DNA of 64,000 nucleotides from JAJECS01 sp965198185 (GTDB lineage: Bacteria > Chloroflexota > UBA11872): assembly GCA_965198185.1 (NCBI GenBank), contig CBDAOU010000002.1, positions 1,488,001 to 1,552,000 of the forward strand, written 5' to 3'. The notes beneath the pieces were generated by a model, which searched no databases, was not told the DNA's origin, and saw only the letters and a list, made by a program, of their open reading frames with translations. Both the position numbers and the translations under genes were made by a program. Shown here in pieces: positions 38,800 to 47,821 of the stretch; position 1 is the stretch's first letter, and the number at the start of each line of letters is the position of its first letter.

Positions 38800-38952
38800 G
38801 ATCGAAGCCTATTGGCCGCGTTCACGCCGGGCGTCGAGGGTGTGGGCACTGCGCGCGAGGACAAGGGCCCCGACATTGATCTCTACGATCGGCGCCGGGC
38901 CGCGTTGCGCCTAGACGGCCCGGCCTTCACCGGACGGATCATCCCGCGGTGA
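38800..38952 (+). pseudogene. C-terminal remnant of an enolase-superfamily (mandelate racemase-like) gene
   Basis: The frame ending in TGA at 38950-38952 reads DIDLYDRRRAALRLDGPAF, which aligns with MDLYDLHRPTLRLNVPSF at the end of the intact dehydratase (33422-34621). Both stops are followed by the same CGTGACG sequence. No start or N-terminal domain remains: the gene is cut right after AH2. It shows that AH2 once had its own dehydratase partner. Confidence 0.7.
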
Positions 38953-38984
38953 CGTGACGCCGGGTTAGGGCGAAAGGGAACGCG

Positions 38985-39005
38985 GCCCGAGTTGAAGACT
39001 CGGGC
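38985..39005. terminator. Hairpin after the AH2 unit, between convergent genes
   Basis: GCCCGAGT (38985-38992) pairs with ACTCGGGC (38998-39005) around TGAAG. It lies between the AH2 unit and the ABC-2 genes converging from the right and could end transcripts from both sides. No long T-run is present. Confidence 0.5.
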
Positions 39006-39079
39006 TTCCGGCCGTCGCCGTGGCCGGCACCGTCAGGCAGGTGGCCTGGTCGTGGAGCCGAAGGCGCGAGGCACCTCGC

Positions 39080-39847
39080 TCACGCCTCGCGCCAGGGCAT
39101 GCGCCAAAGGCCGAGGCTCATGGCGACGAGCGCATATGCGGCGAGCACGCCCAGCTCGATCCATACATCGGTTCGGCCCGAAAGCGTGGCGGCGATGGCA
39201 TCGGCCGCATAGCGCAGCGGCGAGACGTACCCGAACCAGCGCAGGACCAGCGGCGCAGCTTCCATCGTGAAATACACCGGCGAGACGAGCACCAGCACGA
39301 TGGCGACCAGGCTGGCGAGGATATTCCCCACTTGGAGCGAGGGCGCGAAGCTCATGACGAGCAGGACGATTCCGGCGAGCGCGAAGACGCTCAACACCAG
39401 GGCAGCGGCCAGCAGCGCCCACGCCGGGCTGATCTCACCGCCGACGAGCAGCGCGAACCCCAGCAAGACGGCCGCCGACACGGCGCCGGTCACCGACGTG
39501 AAGGCGAGTGTGCCGAAGACATACGCGACCTTGGAGACCGGCATCGTAATCAGCAGCTTCAGATGCCCCAGAAACCGCTGCGCCACGACCTGCTGTCCGA
39601 CCAGCATGGCGGTATTGAAGGCCACGCCGAAGATCAGCGTGCCAGCGAGCAATCGCCGCCACACGGCCGCATCATCGGGTGCGATTGCCTGAAACACGTA
39701 GAACATCGGAACAGGGAAGACCACTGACACGAGCAGCACCAAATACCACTGGCGCATCATCGGCAACGCATGCAGCTCCAAGACGGCCACCGAGTCCCCC
39801 GCAAGCTTGCGCAGCCCGGGAGCACGCAGGGGGTTAGCTCGCGTCAT
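39080..39847 (-). CDS. ABC-2 type transporter permease
   Basis: This 255-residue membrane protein has six hydrophobic helices. Typical ABC-2 features are GQQVVAQRFLGHLKLLITMPVSK near the first cytoplasmic loop and SPLRYAADA near the end. ATG 39847 overlaps the ATPase gene by 14 bases. With that ATPase it forms a drug, lipid or polysaccharide exporter, which type cannot be said. Confidence 0.88.
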   Translation of the reverse strand: MTRANPLRAPGLRKLAGDSVAVLELHALPMMRQWYLVLLVSVVFPVPMFYVFQAIAPDDAAVWRRLLAGTLIFGVAFNTAMLVGQQVVAQRFLGHLKLLITMPVSKVAYVFGTLAFTSVTGAVSAAVLLGFALLVGGEISPAWALLAAALVLSVFALAGIVLLVMSFAPSLQVGNILASLVAIVLVLVSPVYFTMEAAPLVLRWFGYVSPLRYAADAIAATLSGRTDVWIELGVLAAYALVAMSLGLWRMPWREA

Positions 39848-40727
39848 CAGCGTCGTTAATGCCGGAGCGCCCCTGCGTCAGCGCCAGGTAGACATCCTCA
39901 AGAGTCGTCCGCATCACCGTGTATTCGTCAATGCCCTTGGCTTGAACGCCGGCCACAAGCGCAGATGCATCACTACCAAACCGCGTTTGACGGCCGTCCG
40001 CCGTCTCGAAGATCAGCTTGTATTCATGCTCAAGGGACGCGCGCAGATTCGGGATCGTGTCCAGGGCGATCAGGCCGCCTTCCTGGATGACGCCAATCCG
40101 ATCGCAGAGAGCCTCCGCTTCCTCCATGGAGTGCGTCGTCAATAGCACCGCGGCATCTTCTCGGCGGCAGCTTCGGATGATGTCCCACAGCTGGTGGCGC
40201 GCCTCCACGTCCAGGCCAACCGTGGGTTCATCCAAAATCAGCACGGACGGGGACGCAAGCAGAGCGATTCCCACGAGCAGCCGGCGGCGAAGTCCGCCCG
40301 ACAGTCTCTCGCTGGTCGTATCGCGATAGCGCTCGAGCCCCAGTTGGCGGATCAGTTCCTCGGCGCGCCGCCCGGCATCTCGCCGCGACAACCCGCGGAG
40401 CTTACCGAAGATGCGCAGGTGGTGGCGTACCGAGAGTCCTTGAAAGAGCTGGGCCTCTTGCGGCAGCACGCCGATGCGCGACTTGACGTCGTCGGGATTG
40501 ACCACGGCGTCGAATCCGAGGACGCGCACGTCCCCCGACGTCGGCACGAGCTCCGTGGTGATCTGCCGCACGAGGGTGGTCTTGCCCGCGCCATTCGGTC
40601 CCAGAACTCCCAGCACCTCGCCCCAGTTGACGGTGAGCGAAATGTCTCGGTTGGCCCAGGGACCGCTCTTGTAGCGCTTGTTCAGCGCCTGGACGTGAAC
40701 GGGCGGAGACCGAGTAGCAGCACTCAA
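39834..40727 (-). CDS. ABC-2 type transporter ATPase (CcmA/DrrA-like)
   Basis: This ATPase has Walker A GPNGAGKTT, signature LSGGLRRR, Walker B VLILDEPTVGLD and switch TTHSMEEA. These are typical of the DrrA-like exporter class. The start is uncertain: TTG 40727 (before SAATRSPPVHVQALNKRY) is used; the frame is open to TTG 40790. The C-terminal domain (RTTLEDVYLALTQGRSG) is usual for the class. It is translationally linked with the permease gene by a 14-base overlap. Transcription diverges from the Ldh2 gene. Confidence 0.88.
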   Translation of the reverse strand: MSAATRSPPVHVQALNKRYKSGPWANRDISLTVNWGEVLGVLGPNGAGKTTLVRQITTELVPTSGDVRVLGFDAVVNPDDVKSRIGVLPQEAQLFQGLSVRHHLRIFGKLRGLSRRDAGRRAEELIRQLGLERYRDTTSERLSGGLRRRLLVGIALLASPSVLILDEPTVGLDVEARHQLWDIIRSCRREDAAVLLTTHSMEEAEALCDRIGVIQEGGLIALDTIPNLRASLEHEYKLIFETADGRQTRFGSDASALVAGVQAKGIDEYTVMRTTLEDVYLALTQGRSGINDADDAS

Positions 40728-40929
40728 CGGTGTGCACTCGCGGCGCCGACGAAGGCAGGCGTGGGGACGGCCTCCACCATGCGGCACCAACGCAGACCTG
40801 TTGGCTCAAGTGTAGCGACAACCACAACGAGGGCAGATAGGTCTGGCGTTCCGGGTGGCGGCCGGGTATGCCAATCGCGCACCATCAGCAGCAGGCCGAC
40901 GTAGCGAGCGCTGGAGCGAGGGCGAAGCC

Positions 40930-41976
40930 ATGGTCACGAAACAGGCGGGAGAACTGCGGCACATCGTGCTCGACATTCTGGGCGCGGCCGGCGCTTCGGA
41001 CGTGAACGCGGCCGAGGTGGCCGAGCACCTGGTCATTGCCGATATGAGCGGCGTCGTGACTCACGGGGTCACCCAGCTCTCGGGGTACGTCGATGCAATC
41101 AGGGCCGATCAACTGCTGCCACGCGCGCGGCCGGAAACCCTCAAGGAACTCGATGGCGGGGCGCTGGTTACCGGCAACTGGACGTTCGGGCAGGTGGCGG
41201 CGAAGTACGCGACGAAACTCGGAATCAAGAAAGCCGGCACGGCCGGAGTGGCACTGGCATCAGTCGTGCAATCGCACCACATTGGACGGCTGGGGCACTA
41301 CGTGGAGATGGCCGCGGCGGAGAGCATGGTCTCGCTGGTGTGCGCCGGAGGGTTCGGCGCCATCGACCCGCAGACGGTGCCCTACGGCGGACGGACGCGC
41401 GTGCTGCACACCAACCCGATCGCCATGGGCTTTCCCGTCGCGGGCGCGCCGCCGATGATGTTCGACTTCGCGACGACAGCGCTCTCCGGGGTGAAGGTGG
41501 TCAACGCCCAAAAGCGCGGCGAGACGCTGCCGCCCGGCTCCATCGTGGATGCCGAGGGCAACCCGACGACGGACCCGCAGGCGTTCTTCGACGGCGGCGC
41601 CCACGTGCCGTTTGGCGCGCACAAGGGCTACGCGCTGATGATGGCCGCCGAGTTCCTGGGGCGCATCTTCTCGGGATCGGACGACTTTGCCGAGGAGGCG
41701 CGCGGGGGCGACATCATGCGCCACCAGGGCGTGACGATGCTGTTCGCGCGGGCCGACCTGTTCCGCGATATGGACACTTACCTCGGCGGCGCGGAGCGGC
41801 TGGTCGATCAGGTTCACGCAGCGGAGCCCGCGCCGGGGTTCAGCGAAGTGCTGGCGCCCGGTGACCTTGAAGCACGCACCCGGCTGCAGCGAGATCGCGA
41901 CGGGATTCCGCTGCACGACGACGTATGGCAGGACCTGGTGGACAGCGCCGCGTCACTCGGGCTCGAAATCGCCTGA
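40930..41976 (+). CDS. Ldh2 family NAD(P)-dependent malate/L-lactate-type dehydrogenase
   Basis: This 348-residue oxidoreductase has the Ldh2 fold, unlike classic Rossmann malate dehydrogenases. Characteristic segments are ADMSGVVTHGVTQL (catalytic histidine), VVQSHHIGRLGHY, TNPIAMGFP and FGAHKGYALMMAAEFL. ATG 40930 (MVTKQAGE) is chosen with GAGGGCGAAG upstream. Members reduce or oxidise 2-oxo/2-hydroxy acids such as ureidoglycolate, sulfolactate or 2,3-diketogulonate. It stands alone, so the substrate is open. Confidence 0.9.
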   Translation: MVTKQAGELRHIVLDILGAAGASDVNAAEVAEHLVIADMSGVVTHGVTQLSGYVDAIRADQLLPRARPETLKELDGGALVTGNWTFGQVAAKYATKLGIKKAGTAGVALASVVQSHHIGRLGHYVEMAAAESMVSLVCAGGFGAIDPQTVPYGGRTRVLHTNPIAMGFPVAGAPPMMFDFATTALSGVKVVNAQKRGETLPPGSIVDAEGNPTTDPQAFFDGGAHVPFGAHKGYALMMAAEFLGRIFSGSDDFAEEARGGDIMRHQGVTMLFARADLFRDMDTYLGGAERLVDQVHAAEPAPGFSEVLAPGDLEARTRLQRDRDGIPLHDDVWQDLVDSAASLGLEIA

Positions 41977-41983
41977 GGGACGG

Positions 41984-42133
41984 CTAGCCGCGAGGGCGGT
42001 GCGGCTCCTCGCCGTCGCCGCGCCACATGGGGCTTGAGGGACTGGCGAGCCAGGCGTTCCAGCGTGCCTCCCAGCCGCAGGCGGACTCCCAGGCGCCCCG
42101 CACCGGGACGTGGGCACGCCGGCCGGAAGCCAT
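41984..42133 (-). CDS. Candidate 49-residue ORF, Trp-rich
   Basis: A short reverse frame runs from ATG 42133 to TAG 41984, eight bases past the convergent Ldh2 stop. Third positions are GC-rich and the peptide is Trp-rich (GAWESACGWEARWNAWLA). There is no ribosome site and no recognised family. It could be the tail of a lost gene or chance. Confidence 0.2.
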   Translation of the reverse strand: MASGRRAHVPVRGAWESACGWEARWNAWLASPSSPMWRGDGEEPHRPRG

Positions 42134-42200
42134 GGGACCGGCGCGGTGGGGTCCGATGGGGTCGAACAACAGACGGAGCAACCAGCGCCACCCAGTCTGG

Positions 42201-42244
42201 ATTCCGGCCCCGTATCGAGTACGGGGCCGGCCTTTCGCCGGAAT
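42201..42244. repeat. Nested hairpin repeat, ATTCCGGC...GCCGGAAT
   Basis: CCGGCCCCGTA (42204-42214) pairs with TACGGGGCCGG (42220-42230). Outer ATTCCGGC (42201-42208) also pairs with GCCGGAAT (42237-42244), so two foldings compete. This type of dispersed intergenic element (ending GGAATGACGA) is common in environmental GC-rich genomes. The rest of 41977-42442 contains only the weak small ORF at 41984. Confidence 0.55.
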
Positions 42245-42442
42245 GACGAAGGTGAGCAGCTGGCGGAGTGCTGCGCGCGAGCTGCCTGGCGCCGCGCGAG
42301 GCCGCGGATTCGCTCGTAGGTGGGACCTGTCGCTCATGAGTCGATTCTGCGACGTAAGGGCGTCGCGTGAAAAACCGGTTGGGCGGGAGTTCGTACATTT
42401 GGTCACAATCAGGCTCGTGCCGTCCGCATAGGCGTCCCCTAG

Positions 42443-44791
42443 ATGTTTGGGCTTCTTGCGAGCTTCGCCACCAGCTGGCGGCGAGCCGCCAGCGTCATCG
42501 TGGTCTGGGCCGTTGCCGGCGCGGCCATCGTCGCCACCGCGCCGCCGCTGTCGGACGTCACGACCAACGAGCAGGAAAACTTCCTGCCGGATGGCTCCGA
42601 GTACTTGCGCGTCGTCCAACTGGTCCGCGAGAAGTTCCCGCGCGGGCAGGGCATTCCCGCGATCGTCGTCTTCCATCAACCGGAGGGGCTGTCCGACTCG
42701 GATCTGGCGGCGGTGGCGCGGGTGGACGAGGCGCTGCAATCGTCCGACGCCCCGCCCGATATCCAAAGCGTGCTCGCGCTGAGCAGCTCCTCGCCGCTGG
42801 CGGCCAGCTCGCTGCTGGCGCCGGACGGCACAACCGTCACGACGATCGTGACGATCAGCGGCTCGCCGGCGGAGGAGGGCTTCCGCGAGACCATCCGCTG
42901 GATTCGCGACCAGGCGCGCGACGGCACCGCCGACGCGGGCCTTACCGTCGCCATCACCGGTCCCGCGGGCATCATTTCCGACGCCGTCGAGGTGTTCTCC
43001 GAGATCGACTTCCGCGTGACGCTGTTCACGGTGTTGCTGGTCCTGGCGCTGCTCTTGCTGATCTATCGCTCGCCCGCATTGGCGTTGCTGCCGCTGGCGG
43101 GGGTGGGCTTGACCCTGGTCATCGCCCAGTCGCTGGTCGCCACCCTGGCCGCCAACGCCGGATTGGTGCTCAACAGCCAGGTGACGGCGTTGATGTCGGT
43201 GCTCATGTTCGGCGCCGGCACCGATTTCACGCTCTTCATCGTCGCCCGCTACCGCGAGGAGCTGCGGCGGCAACCCGACCGCTGGCGCGCCATGCAGGTG
43301 GCGCTGCGCCGGGTGGGACCGGCGATCGCGTCAAGCGCAGGCACGACGATCGCGGCCATGCTGGCGCTGCTGCTGGCCACGTTGGGGTCGTTTCAGACGC
43401 TGGGGCCGGTGCTCGCGCTGGCGATTTTCCTGATGCTGCTCAGCGGGCTCACGTTGATCCCCGCCATGGCGGTGCTGCTGGGACGCGCCGCGTTCTGGCC
43501 CGGGCGCATGCACGTGACCGGCACCGAGCACTCCCGCATCTGGTCGCGCGTGGCCGACCTCGTCGCCCGCCGGCCGGTCGCCACCTTCACGGCCACGTTG
43601 GTGCTGCTGGTGGTCTTCGCCGCCGGCGCGCCGACCATCAAGCCGAGCTTCAGCTTCATCGACGGCTTTCCGGACAACGCCGAGTCCAAGATCGGCGCCC
43701 AGATCATGGACGACGCCTTCGGCGCCGGAAATCTGGCGCCCACGAACGTCTATCTCAGCACCGACAACGTTCTGGCCAGCCTGGTGGACGTCGACCGGGT
43801 GGCCCAGGTCGTCGCCGACATTCCGGGCGTCAAACGCGTGAGCGGCCCCACCCGGCCCACGGGCGATCCACCGGCGGTGGATCCGGCCGCGCTGGAGGCC
43901 GCCATCGCCAACCTGCCCCCCGGGATCCTCCAAGGCGGCGCGCCAACCGGCGCACCGGCGGCCGGTGCGCCGGCCAACGTCGATCCGCAAATGCAAGCGG
44001 TCATGGAGGCTCTGCTCGCCGCGCGCCGATTCCTTTCGCCCGACGGCACCACCGCCCGTCTGGACGTGGTGATGGGCGACGATCCCTACGGCATCCCGGC
44101 CATCGAGCGCATCGACGAAATCCGCGCGGCGGCGCGGAGCGCGGTCGAGGGCACCAGCCTGGCCGACGCCGAGGTGCTGGTCGGCGGCGCAACCGCGCTG
44201 CAAACCGACGCGTGGGCCGCGGTGAACACCGACGTGCGGTTTGTCGGCCCGATCGTGGTCGTCCTGATCTGGATCATCCTGCTGCTGCTGCTGCGCAGCT
44301 TGGTGGCGGCCACCTATCTGATCGGCAGCGTGTTGTTGAGCTTTCTCTCCGCGCTGGGGATCTCGGTGGTGATCTTCCAGAACCTGATGGGACATCCCGG
44401 CGTGGGCTACCAGAACGCCGTCTGGATGTTCATCTTCCTGGCCGCGCTGGGGGCGGACTACAACATCCTGATCATGACGCGCGTCCGGGAGGAGATTCGC
44501 GCGCGGGGTCTGGTCGAAGGCACGCGTGTGGCCGTGTCCCGCACCGGCGGCGTGATCACGTCGGCGGGCCTGATCCTGGCCGGCACCTTCTCGATTCTAG
44601 CCACGCTGCCCTTGCGCGACATCTTCCAGCTAGGGTTCGCCGTCATGCTGGGCGTGCTGCTGGATACCTTCGTCGTGCGCGCGCTGTTCGTGCCCAGCCT
44701 GGTGCTCCTGCTGCGGCGCTGGAATTGGTGGCCCGCGCGGATGACTGCGCCGCCGTCTGCCGAAGCGGACCCGTCGACCGCTACGTCTTAG
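42443..44791 (+). CDS. MMPL/RND family membrane transporter
   Basis: This 782-residue protein has two RND-like repeats. Each has a first helix, an extracytoplasmic domain and a five-helix cluster with motifs SVLMFGAGTDFTLFIVARYREEL in the first half and FLAALGADYNILIMTRVREEI in the second (here quoted in parts: GAGTDFTLF and GADYNILI). The Asp in GADY/GTDF is the proton-relay residue. MMPL proteins export lipids or other hydrophobic compounds. ATG 42443 has no ribosome site, so the mRNA may be leaderless. Its 3' end is duplicated in degraded form at 47528-47643. Confidence 0.9.
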   Translation: MFGLLASFATSWRRAASVIVVWAVAGAAIVATAPPLSDVTTNEQENFLPDGSEYLRVVQLVREKFPRGQGIPAIVVFHQPEGLSDSDLAAVARVDEALQSSDAPPDIQSVLALSSSSPLAASSLLAPDGTTVTTIVTISGSPAEEGFRETIRWIRDQARDGTADAGLTVAITGPAGIISDAVEVFSEIDFRVTLFTVLLVLALLLLIYRSPALALLPLAGVGLTLVIAQSLVATLAANAGLVLNSQVTALMSVLMFGAGTDFTLFIVARYREELRRQPDRWRAMQVALRRVGPAIASSAGTTIAAMLALLLATLGSFQTLGPVLALAIFLMLLSGLTLIPAMAVLLGRAAFWPGRMHVTGTEHSRIWSRVADLVARRPVATFTATLVLLVVFAAGAPTIKPSFSFIDGFPDNAESKIGAQIMDDAFGAGNLAPTNVYLSTDNVLASLVDVDRVAQVVADIPGVKRVSGPTRPTGDPPAVDPAALEAAIANLPPGILQGGAPTGAPAAGAPANVDPQMQAVMEALLAARRFLSPDGTTARLDVVMGDDPYGIPAIERIDEIRAAARSAVEGTSLADAEVLVGGATALQTDAWAAVNTDVRFVGPIVVVLIWIILLLLLRSLVAATYLIGSVLLSFLSALGISVVIFQNLMGHPGVGYQNAVWMFIFLAALGADYNILIMTRVREEIRARGLVEGTRVAVSRTGGVITSAGLILAGTFSILATLPLRDIFQLGFAVMLGVLLDTFVVRALFVPSLVLLLRRWNWWPARMTAPPSAEADPSTATS

Positions 44792-44885
44792 GCGCGCAGC
44801 AACGATCAACCGCACCGTGGGCGAGGATCGCGCATACGGCACGGACTGAACCTTTCCGGCTAGCCTCAGCCTCACGCAACCCCAC

Positions 44886-44969
44886 GAGCACCGTCATGCC
44901 GGTCCAGCGCGAACGTCCGCTCACGGTCAACGACCTCGTCATCGTCGACTGCGACGTGCATGCCTACGA
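44886..44969 (+). pseudogene. Truncated 5' copy of the AH3 amidohydrolase gene (left direct repeat)
   Basis: The 84 bases match 47738-47821 with six or so differences. From ATG 44896 the frame reads PLTVNDLVIVDCDVHAYD, matching the AH3 start (PLTVNDLVIVDCDVHAND). Homology ends after about 25 codons, and no continuation exists. This is the left copy of a repeat that flanks the Tat-exported glycosidase gene. It sits 100 bases past the MMPL stop, the same spacing as in the right copy. Confidence 0.75.
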
Positions 44970-45197
44970 CCAGAGAGCTTTCTCCCGGCAGGCACGATGC
45001 TCGCCTCGCGCCGAACCTGGCGCCCCCACGCGAGCCTAGAATTGGCGGCCTGCACGGATACCGACCGTGGAACAGCCGAGCAGCGGGATCAGCGACCTCA
45101 AGCACGCAAACTCCGTGCTCTAGTTGGGTTTGGATTCGCAACCCGCCATTTGTCGTTCTGCCGCAGCATCGGAGATACGATCTACGTGCCAAGTCGC

Positions 45198-47456
45198 ATG
45201 ACGGCCCTGAGCCGGCGTCGGTTCTTCGCCGTCATGGCGGGGCTTGCCGCTGGCGGCATTGCCCGAATCACGACGGCGCTGCCGGCCTTTAGCGCTGGGC
45301 AGCTGCTCCCGCCGGAAGCGATCGAGACAGTCGATGGGGCGTTCTTCCCGATCGACGGAGGGCTGTCGGGACTCTATATCCGCGACGACCCCGCCGGGCC
45401 GAAGTTCTGGTCGTTCTACGACGCGGCCGGCGGCCATGCCTGGTACGGCCCGCCGATCAGCCGCGTGTGGAACGACGCCGACAACTGGTATCAGCTCTTT
45501 GCCTGCGCGATGTTCTTCCAGCCGCTGGCCGGCGGCGCGCCGAGGCTGGCGCCGATGGTCGATCTCATCGTCACCGGGCCGGCCGTTTCACGCAGCTTCT
45601 CGAACGCGACCAAGCTCGAATTCGACGGCTGGCCTCAACATGGCTCCGGGACGACCGTCGACTCCGCGATCCAGGCCTTTATCAACGCCAATCCAGCCCT
45701 GCAGGCGGGTGAGGCGCGCTCCACGCCGCGCAATTTCGCCGGCAAGGTTCGCAACCTCTTCGCCAATCTTGGCCTTGAAAGCGTGGGCGGGAACGTCCGC
45801 CTTGGCGTGTTGGGGCAACGCTATCGAGCATATTTCCAGGGCGAGCCTAGCCGCCTGCCCGCCGCCGCCGTCGTTCCCGAGGAATTCGCGCTGGCAGCTG
45901 AGGCGTCCGGCATCTCGGACGACCTCCCCGGCACGGCCAAAGGGATCGACCGCGGATTCGGCTGCACCTTGGCCAGTGAGCAGGGCGTCGGCGCCGGCGT
46001 TAGCCACATGAGCAGCCTGGGGCTTTGGTGGGACCGCGAGCAGTTCATCTGGAGCAACATGGACGCGTACGGCGACGCCGCGCTGCCCACGATCGCCACC
46101 GACCGCAACTTCCGCGTCGCCAAGGAGGTCGTCGGGCTGCTCCAGTTCACGCCGGCGTACGCGGGCGGCGGGCTGTCCCATCCCGCGAAGTACAACGCGC
46201 CCAACGGGCTGGAGTTGCCGGCCGCCCATGCGTCGAACCACTTTGGCCGGTTCGTCCGCGGCGTGGTTGAGAGCCGTAGGCCGCTCGAAGGGTCAGCCGC
46301 TACGTCGGCGTCGAGTCTGAATCCGATCTCGCGCTGGGTCCCGTCGAACGAGCCGGATATCTGTCGCCCGCAGATGCCGGGCTATGCCTGGGGCGGCGAA
46401 CCCCACCAGCGCTGGGTGGACCGCACCGGCGGCTCGGGTCCGGCCGCCGAAGGCGAGATCGACGACGCCGAGCGCGAGCGCCTGCTCTACCACCTGGTGC
46501 AAGTGGCGTACGACGCCATGATCGCCGCCGACCCCGGGGCGCGCCTGATCTTTCCGTCGCTCGGCGTCGTTGACCGGAGTTGTGACAACACACCGCGGCA
46601 GATGCGGTTCTGGGACGGCTGGGTGAGTTTTCTGGCCGGGCAGACCGATCGCGAGGCCCTGATTGCCAATAACTTCTCGTTCCACGACATATCCCTGACG
46701 CTGCACAAGGAGCCCGAGCGGGTATACGAAATGACCGCCAACTACCGCACGGCGCTCGACAATCTCTCGGAAACGGTGGGCGAACCGGACCCGCTGGCCG
46801 GCCGTCGCCGGCTCATCGTGATGGAGATGGGCCTACAGGACGATCCCGGACTCGGCGCGCTCTTCGACGACACGGACGTGGCGCATTTCATCATTCAGGC
46901 GGTCGCCAACGCGTTCGTCGGCGGCGCCGACGAGCTTGCGCTCCACAAGCTGGTCGACTACCCGCTGTCGCATATCTCAGGGCAGGGGGCGCGTGTGGCC
47001 GTGCGCTATATGTCGCATGTCACCCGGCAACACCCCCAGCGCACGAAGCGGCCGGACATTCGCGGCGAGCGCGCGGCCAACGCGTACGCCGGCCCGGTTC
47101 GGATCGATCTGCCGGGACCGGGGTTCATCACCAGCGTGTTCTACAACCGCACGCGTGCACCGATCGATCTGGCGCTTACCTTTACGACCGCGGAGGCAAC
47201 ATCCGCCGCCATCCATCTCTCCGACCACGCCGGCACCGAGCGGATACTCAGCCTTGGCTCACACCAACTGACGCTCGCCGCGCCGCGCCAGACGTTCAAC
47301 GCGTACGGCAAGAACTGGGCCTGGGTCGGAGGCGGAACGCATGTGGTCCGCTATCCGAACACAATCACGCTGACAACCGATCCGCAGATCCCGGAAACGG
47401 TGACATACGGGACGATCCCCGCGATCGCCGGCGCGCCGACGGCAGGAACCGGCTAG
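45198..47456 (+). CDS. Tat-exported large protein with clan GH-A glycosidase-like domain
   Basis: This 752-residue protein starts at ATG 45198 (MTALSRRRFFAVMAGL), giving a twin-arginine signal; no ribosome site is obvious. Residues about 30-270 resemble an N-terminal domain (HAWYGPPISRVWNDADNWYQ) related to that of the RCC1 protein. The central part has SNEPDICRPQMPGYAWGGEP, where NEP recalls the clan GH-A acid/base, and later LIVMEMGLQDDP, a possible nucleophile strand. The C-terminus is beta-rich (FITSVFYNRTRAPIDLAL). Known families are not certain. The gene lies between two copies of the MMPL-AH3 junction. Confidence 0.7.
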   Translation: MTALSRRRFFAVMAGLAAGGIARITTALPAFSAGQLLPPEAIETVDGAFFPIDGGLSGLYIRDDPAGPKFWSFYDAAGGHAWYGPPISRVWNDADNWYQLFACAMFFQPLAGGAPRLAPMVDLIVTGPAVSRSFSNATKLEFDGWPQHGSGTTVDSAIQAFINANPALQAGEARSTPRNFAGKVRNLFANLGLESVGGNVRLGVLGQRYRAYFQGEPSRLPAAAVVPEEFALAAEASGISDDLPGTAKGIDRGFGCTLASEQGVGAGVSHMSSLGLWWDREQFIWSNMDAYGDAALPTIATDRNFRVAKEVVGLLQFTPAYAGGGLSHPAKYNAPNGLELPAAHASNHFGRFVRGVVESRRPLEGSAATSASSLNPISRWVPSNEPDICRPQMPGYAWGGEPHQRWVDRTGGSGPAAEGEIDDAERERLLYHLVQVAYDAMIAADPGARLIFPSLGVVDRSCDNTPRQMRFWDGWVSFLAGQTDREALIANNFSFHDISLTLHKEPERVYEMTANYRTALDNLSETVGEPDPLAGRRRLIVMEMGLQDDPGLGALFDDTDVAHFIIQAVANAFVGGADELALHKLVDYPLSHISGQGARVAVRYMSHVTRQHPQRTKRPDIRGERAANAYAGPVRIDLPGPGFITSVFYNRTRAPIDLALTFTTAEATSAAIHLSDHAGTERILSLGSHQLTLAAPRQTFNAYGKNWAWVGGGTHVVRYPNTITLTTDPQIPETVTYGTIPAIAGAPTAGTG

Positions 47457-47527
47457 GCCGGCCGCGCAGGGTTGGCATCGGCCAACTTGCAGTATCGGCG
47501 CTTGGCGTCTGGCCCGACACGTGAGTC

Positions 47528-47643
47528 GTGCACGCTCTCGTCGCGCCGGAGCGCGGTGCTGCTGTTGCGGCGCTGAAATGGGCGGCCCGCGCGCGGCGGC
47601 CATGCCATCAACCGAACCGGACCCGTCGACCGTCACCTGCTAG
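47528..47643 (+). pseudogene. Decayed 3' copy of the MMPL gene (right repeat, outer part)
   Basis: CTGCTGTTGCGGCGCTGAAAT corresponds to the MMPL segment encoding LLLRRWN, but with TGA in place of the Trp codon. Downstream GGACCCGTCGACCG and TAGCGCGCAG match the MMPL end and its stop region (44769-44799). This confirms that the junction of MMPL and AH3 was duplicated. It is about 40 codons, no longer functional. Confidence 0.65.
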
Positions 47644-47737
47644 CGCGCAGCCCCACCACACCACCGCTGGCGCGGGACACACCTACAGCGGCACGTAGTG
47701 ATCGTTCCAGGCTAGAATTGGGCTCACGCGACCCAAC

Positions 47738-47821
47738 GAGCATCGTCATGCCCGCTCAGCGCGAACGCCCGCTCACGGTCAACGACCTCGTCATCGTCGA
47801 CTGCGACGTGCATGCCAACGA
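47738..47821 (+). repeat. Right copy of the 84-base direct repeat (AH3 5' end)
   Basis: This is the counterpart of 44886-44969, about 93 percent identical by eye. It covers the bases before and the first 25 codons of AH3. The two copies are 2.85 kb apart in direct orientation and bracket the Tat-exported gene. Confidence 0.8.

Noticed and set aside
42367..45039. 890-codon open frame overlapping the MMPL gene
   Set aside because: It is a shadow frame of GC-rich coding DNA, Arg/Gly/Pro-rich and without domain motifs, while the MMPL frame has clear RND motifs and helices.
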